Part shown: positions 16,818 through 24,269 of the stretch, in pieces
Layout: each line of letters begins with the position of its first letter
How positions within the stretch are numbered: the stretch's first letter is position 1
Assembly: GCF_014646235.1 (NCBI RefSeq)
Contig: NZ_BMNB01000041.1
Span: forward strand, 1 to 45,885
Direction: 5' to 3'
DNA: 45,885 nucleotides
Source: Micromonospora sonchi
GTDB lineage: Bacteria; Actinomycetota; Actinomycetes; Mycobacteriales; Micromonosporaceae
The notes under the pieces: generated by a model
Told to the model about the DNA's origin: nothing
The model's database searches: none
What the model saw: only the letters and a program-made list of their open reading frames with translations
Translations under genes and position numbers: made by a program

Positions 16818-18373
16818 CGGACCGGATGGGAACATTCGACCGGGTCGCAGTCGAGCAGCTCGGCGCGATGTCCAAACTAGGCTCCGGCGGCCAGGGCACG
16901 GTGTGGGCGCTCGCAGACGGCACCTCGGTGTACAAGGAGTACGCCGTCGAGGTCCGCGACAAGCTCGACGTTGCGGCGCTTGCGGCGATGGTGGCGTTTC
17001 CGGCCGGGCTGCCCGACCGGCAGGCAGCCGCGCTGCGTACCCGCATGGCCTGGCCCACCGCGATCGTAGAGCGGGCGGGGCAGGTCGCGGGTTTTCTGAT
17101 GCCGCTGGCTCCGCCGGATTTTCATGTGCGGATCTGGATGGTCAGGAATTACCAGCAGCGGTTGGCCCAGGTGCAGCTGCTGCTCAACGACCCGTCGTAC
17201 CTTTCGGACCGGCGGCTCCCGGTCGACGATCAGCTGCGGCTCGAGCTGCTGCGTGACATCGCACAGACCATGGCCGACCTGCACGAGTTGGACGTGGTGG
17301 TCGGCGACCTCTCCCCCAACAATCTGTTGTTCAGCACCACCAGCCGGCCACGCTGCTACTTCATCGACTGTGATGCGATGCGGGTGGGTGGGCGCAGCAT
17401 CCTGCCGCAGATCGAGACTCAGGACTGGCAGGCACCGTCTGCTGGCGAACCGATCGGCACCACATACAGCGACTCCTACAAGTTCGCTTTGCTGTGCATC
17501 CGGCTGTTCGCCGGTGACCAGACCGTACGGGATGCCACGATCCTGCGTTCGATCGATGCGGCGATCCACGAGTTGGCGGCGCAGACGCTCGCCACCGCGC
17601 CAACAGAGCGACCCAGCCTGGCCCAGTGGCGCAGAACGCTGGCAGCGGCATCGCTCGCCGCTCGACATGCAACCGCCGCCGCCCCCCGGTCGCCAGCGGC
17701 ACCGGCTGCGCAGACCCGACCGGTGACGGCAGTTCCGGCCAAGGTCAGCGGCACCGCCCCCGCCAGCCCCCGCAGCCCGGCGGTCGGGGCACGGCGGCGG
17801 GTGCGCCGGCTGATGCTGCCGGTGGTGGTCGCCGCAGTGCTGCTGTTCGGGGTGCCGAACCTTTCGTCGGTGGCCACCTGGTGGCGCGACATGGGCAGGA
17901 CCGATACGACGAGCGTCAACACCTCCCCGGCCGAGCAGGCGAAACAGGTCGCGGACCTGCTCGCCGTCTCCGGCCGGGACCGTAAGCGGGTGGTGTCGGC
18001 GATCGAGAACACCATCGCCTGCCGAAAACTGCCAGCGGCCGCCGACGCCCTCGGTCGCGCCGCCGATGGACGGCAGGCGGCGCTGGATCGGGCGCGGACG
18101 TTACGCACCGATCAGTTGCCGAACGGCGCGGAACTCACCGAGCAAATGATCTTGGCCTTCCGCCACTCGAAGGAAGCCGATGACGCCTACCAGCGCTGGA
18201 CGTCGGCTGTCTCGTCGGCTGGCTGCCGGTCCCCTGCCATGCGCGGCAAGGACCGCGCGCGCGGCGATTCCGAGTCGGCGGCGGCCCGAGCCGCCAAAAA
18301 GCGAATCGCGAAGCTGTGGAATCCGATCGCGGAAAGCTACGGCCACCCGACCGTCTCACACCTCACCATCTGA
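16814..18373 (+). CDS. Membrane-anchored Ser/Thr protein kinase 1
   Basis: A 519-residue protein with a GTG start overlapping the PycTM stop (ATG at 16826 is an alternative). Kinase domain, residues 15-285: Gly-rich loop KLGSGGQGTVW, Lys41 in VYKEY, catalytic loop VVGDLSPNN (Asp165, Asn170; Gly replaces the usual His/Arg), and metal Asp185 in FIDCDAMR in place of DFG. The DLSPNN...DCD pattern is that of kinases in vWA/PP2C (TerY-P type) systems. A Pro/Ala linker leads to one membrane helix (about 333-350), then a 165-residue helical region outside with two Cys (CRKLP, CRSP). It overlaps the Crp gene tail-to-tail by 18 bases. It probably gates the PycTM partner; that is inference. Confidence 0.88.
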   Translation: MTDRMGTFDRVAVEQLGAMSKLGSGGQGTVWALADGTSVYKEYAVEVRDKLDVAALAAMVAFPAGLPDRQAAALRTRMAWPTAIVERAGQVAGFLMPLAPPDFHVRIWMVRNYQQRLAQVQLLLNDPSYLSDRRLPVDDQLRLELLRDIAQTMADLHELDVVVGDLSPNNLLFSTTSRPRCYFIDCDAMRVGGRSILPQIETQDWQAPSAGEPIGTTYSDSYKFALLCIRLFAGDQTVRDATILRSIDAAIHELAAQTLATAPTERPSLAQWRRTLAAASLAARHATAAAPRSPAAPAAQTRPVTAVPAKVSGTAPASPRSPAVGARRRVRRLMLPVVVAAVLLFGVPNLSSVATWWRDMGRTDTTSVNTSPAEQAKQVADLLAVSGRDRKRVVSAIENTIACRKLPAAADALGRAADGRQAALDRARTLRTDQLPNGAELTEQMILAFRHSKEADDAYQRWTSAVSSAGCRSPAMRGKDRARGDSESAAARAAKKRIAKLWNPIAESYGHPTVSHLTI

Positions 18374-19051
18374 CTCCGCGCCAGCCAGCTCGCGCAGGCC
18401 AGTGAGGGATCGCACCAACATGCTGCGCCGGCCGGTGACCACCAGCCCTCGGGTACGCCACTGTTCGAGTACCCGGCCGAGAGTCCGCTGCGAGGTCAGC
18501 ACCAGCCCGGCGAAATCCTCCTGCGACAGCGGCAACTCGATCAGGACACCGTCGTCGGCCCGGCTGCCGTACCGCCGGCCGAGGTGCACCAGCAGATCCG
18601 CAAGCCGCTGCTCCGGTGTGCGCGAGCCGACCGCGGCTCGGTACCTGTCCGCCTCACGCAACCGCCCCGACACGGTCCGATGCAGAATCTCGGCGGCGTT
18701 CGGATGTGACCGGAGAAATACCCGGAACTGTTCCGCCGGAAGGATCAACGCCTCGACTCGGGTCAGCGCGGAAAGAGTGGCCGACCGGCGGCCACCATCC
18801 ACACCGGCCTGCTCTCCCACTAGGTCACCCGCGTTGCGGATGCCGAGAATCGCCTGGTAGCCGCGCACGCCGACGGTCGAGACCTTGACGCAACCGTCCA
18901 GCAGCACAACTGCGAAGGCAGTCGGATCACGCTCTCGGACAATCACTTCCTCCGGCGCGAAGTCTTGACGCTTGCCGATTCGAAGCAGCTCCGTACGGTG
19001 GTGATCGGTGAGTGCATACCAGAATGGCGCTTTGGGATGACCGGAACCCAT
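18356..19051 (-). CDS. Crp/Fnr-family regulator with cyclic-nucleotide pocket
   Basis: A 231-residue regulator. The cNMP-binding beta-roll occupies residues 12-125 and the winged HTH 145-215 (LPLSQEDFAGLVLTSQRTLGRVLEQW). The phosphate-binding cassette reads DLVGEQAGVDGGRRSATL: Glu80 and Arg89-Ser90 match the ribose- and phosphate-contacting residues of CRP, so nucleotide binding is plausible. The ATG at 19051 follows GGGAGGGGGCGAGG. It is the last gene of the leftward operon, 55 bases after kinase 2. With a nucleotide cyclase at the operon head it is a natural sensor of that cyclase's product, perhaps autoregulating the island. That link is inferred. Confidence 0.88.
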   Translation of the reverse strand: MGSGHPKAPFWYALTDHHRTELLRIGKRQDFAPEEVIVRERDPTAFAVVLLDGCVKVSTVGVRGYQAILGIRNAGDLVGEQAGVDGGRRSATLSALTRVEALILPAEQFRVFLRSHPNAAEILHRTVSGRLREADRYRAAVGSRTPEQRLADLLVHLGRRYGSRADDGVLIELPLSQEDFAGLVLTSQRTLGRVLEQWRTRGLVVTGRRSMLVRSLTGLRELAGAESDGEV

Positions 19052-19106
19052 TGCCTCGCCCCCTCCCGGCCAGCGATGCCAGTGTAGGGGCGCTGGCCGA
19101 AGGGAG

Positions 19107-20702
19107 TCAGCAGGGCGAGCTGTTTGCGTCCAGGGGACGGAGTATCCGGTACCCGTACGTGTCGGAGTAGGACAGTCGGAGGGTGAGGTGCCATCGGGTG
19201 CATGTCTCATCGGGGTCGCGCTTCGGTCCGTACCCGACCGCCTGCCGGCTGATGAACGTCAGCTCCGCCGATGTTCGGGTGCCGGCACCGGACACCGCTC
19301 GCAACGTGGCGTCGCTGTCCATCGTGGTGGACAATCCCTTGATGTAGCCAGCTCGATGCTTCGGGTCGGTGGGGTCGACCACCCCGGCCGGGTCGTAGCT
19401 GGCCAGGGCGGTGTCCCAGTCCCGATCGTTGATCGCCTCGAACCAGCGAGCCAGCATCACCGCGACGTCCCGGCCCTCCGGATGGTCGACGACCCGGTCG
19501 TAGCGCACGATCCCGACTCTCGGCTGCTCGATGTGCACCGAGGGAGACTGTCCGACAACACTGTCCAGATACGCCGTCGGCGGCGTGGCCGCCGAGTTGG
19601 CTGCCTCGTCGGAACCATCGGACCGCGCCAAGGCCACACAGCCCCATATCAGCAGTGCCACAAACACCACCAGGGCAAGAACATTCCATACCGTCCACTC
19701 ATTCGAGTTGGACTGTGGCGGTGCGGCTGACTTCGGCCTGCTGAAGCCCTCGGACTTCTTGTCGCCGGCGTTGGCCGGTTTCGATGCCGGTGTCAAAAAA
19801 ACACGATGCGACCCACCCATCGGCGGGTCAGCGTCGCACCGCATCACGGCGGCGCGTAGCTCTGGCAGCCATTCCGCTGGCCCAGGCCGCGCCCATGGGT
19901 CCTTGCTCAGGCTTCGCCGGGCCAGCCCGGCAAGCTCGGCCGAGACAGGGGCGAGGACGTCGGGGTCGCGGCTGATCTGATCTCGGGCGAAGAGTCGGAT
20001 GGCGAGTAGGCCGAACTTGTACGCGTCCGACCGCGTCGTCGCCAGCTCCTCACCGGCGGGCACCTCCCAGTCCGGTGTCTCCGTCTGCCGCAGCACCGAG
20101 CAACCGCTGAGCCGCATCGCGTCGCAGTCGATGAAGAAGCAGCGCGGCTCAACGCCGAACTGGAAGAGCAGATTGTTGGGCGAAAGATCGCCGACGACAA
20201 TCGCGAGTTGGTGTAGCCGATCAAGGGTCTCGGCGAGCGCAGCCAGCAGCAGCAACCGTTGCCGGTCGTCAACCGATACCTTGATCTTGTCCAGGTAATC
20301 GTCGGGATTGAGCAGGAACTGCAGGCCAGCCGGCTTGATCCGGCTGATGCCGTTTTGTGGCGGCAGATGGAGCTCGAAGTCGGGCGGGATCCGACGCATC
20401 AGGAACCCTCGGACCCGGCTGGCCTCGCACACGACAAGGGCGGGCCACGCGGTCTGCTCGCAGAGCCAACGCCCGGTCTCGGCAGGAAGGCTGGGCACGA
20501 ACGCCACCATCCGCCGCAACTGGTCGACGTTCAGCCCGGACAGCACTCCGACGTCGTACTCCTTGTACGCCACCACCCATTCCTTGTTGATCCGGATGTC
20601 GTCGCGTACGGCCCAGACCCGGCCCTGACCGCCCTTGCCCAACTCCGTCAGCGTTTCCAGCTTGCCGCGGTCGTAGCAGGCCGGCAGCTCAAGGTCGGTC
20701 AT
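19107..20702 (-). CDS. Membrane-anchored Ser/Thr protein kinase 2 with extracytoplasmic NTF2-like domain
   Basis: A 531-residue paralogue of kinase 1. Kinase region, residues 15-290: ELGKGGQGRVW, Lys47 in VAYKEYD, VVGDLSPNN (Asp172, Asn177), FIDCDAMR (Asp192), then TETPDWEVP. One membrane helix at about 339-359 (VWNVLALVVFVALLIWG) is followed by an outer domain of about 150 residues. Its RWFEAINDRDWDTALASYDP pattern and beta-rich end with two Cys resemble an NTF2/SnoaL-like fold. I place the start at ATG 20702, which overlaps the PP2C stop by 4 bases (ATGA), rather than at 20726. It is the natural antagonist of the adjacent PP2C phosphatase. Confidence 0.9.
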   Translation of the reverse strand: MTDLELPACYDRGKLETLTELGKGGQGRVWAVRDDIRINKEWVVAYKEYDVGVLSGLNVDQLRRMVAFVPSLPAETGRWLCEQTAWPALVVCEASRVRGFLMRRIPPDFELHLPPQNGISRIKPAGLQFLLNPDDYLDKIKVSVDDRQRLLLLAALAETLDRLHQLAIVVGDLSPNNLLFQFGVEPRCFFIDCDAMRLSGCSVLRQTETPDWEVPAGEELATTRSDAYKFGLLAIRLFARDQISRDPDVLAPVSAELAGLARRSLSKDPWARPGPAEWLPELRAAVMRCDADPPMGGSHRVFLTPASKPANAGDKKSEGFSRPKSAAPPQSNSNEWTVWNVLALVVFVALLIWGCVALARSDGSDEAANSAATPPTAYLDSVVGQSPSVHIEQPRVGIVRYDRVVDHPEGRDVAVMLARWFEAINDRDWDTALASYDPAGVVDPTDPKHRAGYIKGLSTTMDSDATLRAVSGAGTRTSAELTFISRQAVGYGPKRDPDETCTRWHLTLRLSYSDTYGYRILRPLDANSSPC

Positions 20703-21829
20703 CGCAGCGCTCCCGGCCGTGGCCACAGCGCCAGCAGGGTCCGGTCGTCATCGAACGTGTCCCGGGAGAAGTCGAGGTAGCGAGCAAAATCGAGTGGGGG
20801 CTGTGGCACCGCCAGCCGATCCGCGAAATAGCGGCCGACCGCACCCGTTCCGTCACCGAGTGGATCGCCGAAGCCGTCGGTACCCACCAGCAGCACCTCG
20901 CCCGGCATGAGCAGTTCCTCGCGCGAGGTCACTCGCGGTGTGCGGGGCAGGCCGATCACCTCGGAGGTGCAGATCCCGTCACCGTTGCGGTTCTTGCCGC
21001 CCAGAAGCGGCCGGTAGGCGTCGCCGCACAGCAGCCAAGCGGCGGAGTCACCGACCTGAATCAGGGAAGCCAGATCGCCATCCGACGTCGGACGCACCAC
21101 GCCGGCCACCAACGTGCACGCCAACGCCTTCTCCGCGCGACCGGGATCAGGCTCATCCAGTCCCAGCACTACACGTGCCTGCTCGGTGAGCTGCCAAGCG
21201 CTTTGCTCCACGACGTTGTTCCAGTCGACCTCGCCACCCGGCTTGTCCAGGTCCCCGACGATGGTGTTGATCGCGGCCCGGCAGGCCGCCGTCGCGCCGA
21301 TGTGGGAGAACTGTGCCGACGAGACGCCGTCCGAGATTGCGAACACCACCGCACCTGTCCGTTCGTGGCTGATCACCGCAGCGTCATCCTGGCGCGGAAC
21401 GCCACGGTACCGGTGGGCGTAGCCGCGGACCGAGGCCAGCCGGATGGTGAATCGGTCAGTGGCCCAGCCGTCGGCCAAGGTGTCCGGCCGATACGAGGCG
21501 GCGTTGGCGGGAGCGGGCTCGAAATCGTGCACGGGCGTACCAATGACATCGGCCCCCCACGACGGCAGCCCGGGCGGCCACGGAGAGGGTCGGCGGGACT
21601 TGCCTCCCGCCCGCTGCGGCGGTTTCGTCCGCGCCAGCGGGATCGCTCGGACATCGGTTGGTCGTGGATATTCGCGATTGTCCGCCGGCACCGGCGCGGA
21701 GGCCGAAAACCGCGTTTCGTAGCCGGTGGAAGGCGCATCGGTCGGCGCCGGGTCATCTGGTGCCCTGCGGTGCTGGCCCTTCGGATCACGCGCTGTCGAG
21801 TCCTTGCCTCTCCGCTTGTCAAACCACAT
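20699..21829 (-). CDS. PP2C-family Ser/Thr phosphatase
   Basis: A 376-residue protein. Residues 1-110 are Pro/Arg-rich and probably disordered. The PP2C domain (115-370) has the metal-binding set intact: RQDDAAV (Asp149), AISDGVSS (Asp167-Gly168), GTDGFGD (Asp318), and FDDDRTLLAL (Asp361). Proteins of this type sit with vWA and kinase genes in TerY-P-like triads and reverse the kinase. The start ATG lies inside the end of the vWA gene (11-base overlap), and the stop overlaps kinase 2, so expression is tightly coupled. The start could be later, since the N-terminus is poorly structured. Confidence 0.92.
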   Translation of the reverse strand: MWFDKRRGKDSTARDPKGQHRRAPDDPAPTDAPSTGYETRFSASAPVPADNREYPRPTDVRAIPLARTKPPQRAGGKSRRPSPWPPGLPSWGADVIGTPVHDFEPAPANAASYRPDTLADGWATDRFTIRLASVRGYAHRYRGVPRQDDAAVISHERTGAVVFAISDGVSSAQFSHIGATAACRAAINTIVGDLDKPGGEVDWNNVVEQSAWQLTEQARVVLGLDEPDPGRAEKALACTLVAGVVRPTSDGDLASLIQVGDSAAWLLCGDAYRPLLGGKNRNGDGICTSEVIGLPRTPRVTSREELLMPGEVLLVGTDGFGDPLGDGTGAVGRYFADRLAVPQPPLDFARYLDFSRDTFDDDRTLLALWPRPGALR

Positions 21830-22490
21830 CGATGGCCATCCGGAACCCCTCGGGCTGCTGCACCACCAGCTCCGGCTGGGCCGAACCGAGCGATCGCCCG
21901 GACTCGACGATGCTCTTCGTCAGGGCCGTGCAGAACTGCGCGATCGCCGCACCGAGATCGACTCCCGCCTTGGCCACGAAGCCGTACTCGGGTTGGGTGG
22001 CTACCTCGACGATGGTCTCGGCCCGCGCGTGGCCGATGCCGCAGGCGATGATGTTGGGCGCGCCCGGCGTGACGGCACGGTCGACAAGCTGCCCGTAGAC
22101 GTCGCGCCACTCGTCGGTCGGCTGTCCATCGCTGAGGAAGAACACCGCAGGCCGGTGCACCGCCCACCCCTCAGCCTTGAGCGACGCCACGTCGTGTGGG
22201 ATGCGCTGCCGGAGGGCCGAGAAGGCAGACCGGTAACTGGTGCGCCCGCGGGCAAAAAGTGCGGGCAGTTCGTTCTCTCGGCGCAGGTCCGCCAGACGCA
22301 GCCGTTCCTGCACGTCGTCGGCGAATCCAAGAATGGAGAACCGCACCTTCGCCGCTGCCATCGGCTCGCCGAGCAGCGCCTCATGCAGCGAGGCCAGCCC
22401 ACGATTCAGCTCATCGATGTGCGGTCTCATCGAGCCCGACTCGTCGGCCAGAACGTACACCGGCAGCAGGTTTCCTTTATTTCCAGTCAT
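21819..22490 (-). CDS. TerY-like vWA domain protein
   Basis: A 223-residue protein that is almost entirely a von Willebrand A domain. The MIDAS motif is intact: VYVLADESGSM (Asp16, Ser18, Ser20), a Thr in ARGRTSYRSAF, and FLSDGQPTDEW. TerY-type vWA proteins are metal-dependent scaffolds found with PP2C and kinase partners in stress and conflict loci. It lies 45 bases downstream of the SPFH/vWA gene and overlaps the PP2C start. Its likely job is to organise the kinase, phosphatase and NTPase. The ribosome site (GGAGAAAGCAAGG) is a little far from the ATG. Confidence 0.9.
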   Translation of the reverse strand: MTGNKGNLLPVYVLADESGSMRPHIDELNRGLASLHEALLGEPMAAAKVRFSILGFADDVQERLRLADLRRENELPALFARGRTSYRSAFSALRQRIPHDVASLKAEGWAVHRPAVFFLSDGQPTDEWRDVYGQLVDRAVTPGAPNIIACGIGHARAETIVEVATQPEYGFVAKAGVDLGAAIAQFCTALTKSIVESGRSLGSAQPELVVQQPEGFRMAIDVV

Positions 22491-22535
22491 GCTGGCCTTG
22501 CTTTCTCCGGAACTGGTCCGGGTTCGGGAGGGTTG

Positions 22536-24269
22536 TCACACGACCTCGTGCGCGAGCCGGAAACCGGCGGGTGGTTCCATGGCCAGTTCCGCTCGTCCCT
22601 TGACCAAGGACCGGCCGGTGGCGATGATGTTGCGGGCCAACGCCTGCCAGTAGCACTCGATCGCCTGATGCGGGTCAAGGTGCGGCGGGGCGAGGTGGCC
22701 GGATTGCGGGCGGGTGGCGATCTCGGCGATCAGACGAGCCGGCGCGGTCCCGAAGCCGCAGGCGACGATGTTCGGGGCGTACCGGTGGGTGCTCGAGTCG
22801 ATCAGCCGCCGGTACGGCACCGCCCATTCCGCTCCGTTTCCCGGGTCACTTCCGGCCAGCAGGTGCACGACGGGCCGCAAAACCGTGTAGCCCTGTGCTT
22901 TGAGCGCCTCTACGTCTGGTCCGATCCGGTCCAGCAACGCTTCGAAGACACTGGCGTAGCTGACCGGCCCCCTGGCCGTGAACCAGGGCGGCTGGCCACC
23001 CTGGTTCACCGCCTTCAACGGCAGCCGGGTGGCGACCTGGTCGGCGAAGCCGAGCATCGACAGCAACACCGCCGACGACGCGTCCTTGGCTTCCAGCAGC
23101 TGCTGGTACAGCCCGTAGGCGCCGTCGCTGAGATCACTGACGTACGGCCCCATCTCGGTGGACTCGTCGACCAGCACATAGATCGGCTGGACCCCGTCGA
23201 CCGGCCGCCACACCCGAGACTGCGGGTCCTGTTTCATCAGGGTTGCTGGCGGGCCGCCGGCGCCGAGGTCACCTGGCTGCGCCGCCTGATCACTCAAGGC
23301 GGGGTGTTGCGACCAGATCGCCGGCCGGGCGGCCACCGGGGTGCTGGTGGCCGCTCCGCCGATCCGGCTGACCAGGCCCGGCACCATCAGCTCTACCTGG
23401 TCGGGGCGGACAATCTTCTTGTCCACCAGGAACTGGAAGAACTCCATGCTGTGCTGGTTGTCTGCGTCCAGCCGCTGGGAGACTGCCTGCTCGTGCGCCA
23501 TCAGCAGGCCCAACGCACGCTCGGTGTCCTGTGGGTGGCGCGCCAGGTGCATCAGCACGATGTGTTTGGCGGACATCCCGGCTGAGCCGATCGCCGCCAA
23601 CTCACGCCCCTCGGCGGCGAGCCGAGCTTCTTGCGTCAGCTGCGCCAACTCGCCCTGATGCACAGCCTCCTGCTTGTTCAGCTCGTGCTGATTTTCGTTG
23701 GTGTCGTACCGGTCCCTCATCTCGGTCCGCTCGGCAACGTGCCCGATGGCCTTGGCCTCGGGCCGCAAGCGCGGTGCGACATGAAAGATCGTGATGCCCT
23801 CCGGCAGCCGCCGACCACCGCTGAACTCGCGGATGATGTTGTCTTCGGCCTCGGCTGCCTCTTGGATGTCGTACGTCGGCGTGATCTCGGCAAGCCGCTG
23901 CCGCAGGTAGCCGTAGACAATGGGCAACGCATCCTTGACGTTGCGCTTGACGATCTCCGCCGGATCGTGCACCCGGAACCCCACCTCGACGGTGGCCTCG
24001 AAGTGCCAGCGGTTGCCGCGGGCCCGAAACGGGGTGCTGCGCAACTCGACCGTCCGGCGATGATCGCTGATGTCCACGTCGTAGCGGAACCGGTACGACG
24101 TGGCCACCTGCTCCCACCGGCTCAGCGGGCGCCCATCATCGACAACGGCCACCTTGCGGTCTGCGGTGACGTAGACGGAGGCCTCGTAGGGTGCGGCAGT
24201 CGCGTTGCTGCTGCGGAGCCGTCGCTGCACCGGCTCGACACGGAGAATCAGCGGAAGCGGCTGGGTCAC
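22536..24269 (-). CDS. SPFH-like / coiled-coil / degenerate vWA protein
   Basis: A 577-residue protein with a GTG start overlapping the NTPase stop (GTGA) and AAGGA upstream. Residues 1-170 look like an SPFH/band-7-type domain (FRYDVDIS, FEATVEVGFRVHDPAEIVKRNVKDALP). Residues 172-230 are a charged coiled coil. A helical region follows (232-305), then a Pro/Ala linker and a C-terminal vWA-like domain (362-577). The vWA MIDAS position reads VDESTEM: Asp368 and Ser370 are present, but Glu replaces the second Ser, so metal binding is doubtful. SPFH proteins form membrane-associated rings; together with an nSTAND-like NTPase this suggests a membrane platform. The exact function is unknown. Confidence 0.8.
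   Translation of the reverse strand: MTQPLPLILRVEPVQRRLRSSNATAAPYEASVYVTADRKVAVVDDGRPLSRWEQVATSYRFRYDVDISDHRRTVELRSTPFRARGNRWHFEATVEVGFRVHDPAEIVKRNVKDALPIVYGYLRQRLAEITPTYDIQEAAEAEDNIIREFSGGRRLPEGITIFHVAPRLRPEAKAIGHVAERTEMRDRYDTNENQHELNKQEAVHQGELAQLTQEARLAAEGRELAAIGSAGMSAKHIVLMHLARHPQDTERALGLLMAHEQAVSQRLDADNQHSMEFFQFLVDKKIVRPDQVELMVPGLVSRIGGAATSTPVAARPAIWSQHPALSDQAAQPGDLGAGGPPATLMKQDPQSRVWRPVDGVQPIYVLVDESTEMGPYVSDLSDGAYGLYQQLLEAKDASSAVLLSMLGFADQVATRLPLKAVNQGGQPPWFTARGPVSYASVFEALLDRIGPDVEALKAQGYTVLRPVVHLLAGSDPGNGAEWAVPYRRLIDSSTHRYAPNIVACGFGTAPARLIAEIATRPQSGHLAPPHLDPHQAIECYWQALARNIIATGRSLVKGRAELAMEPPAGFRLAHEVV

Noticed and set aside
21726..23585. 619-codon plus-strand frame across the vWA genes
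   Set aside because: Lies opposite three well-supported overlapping genes; Arg/His/Gly-rich sequence typical of high-GC antisense frames.
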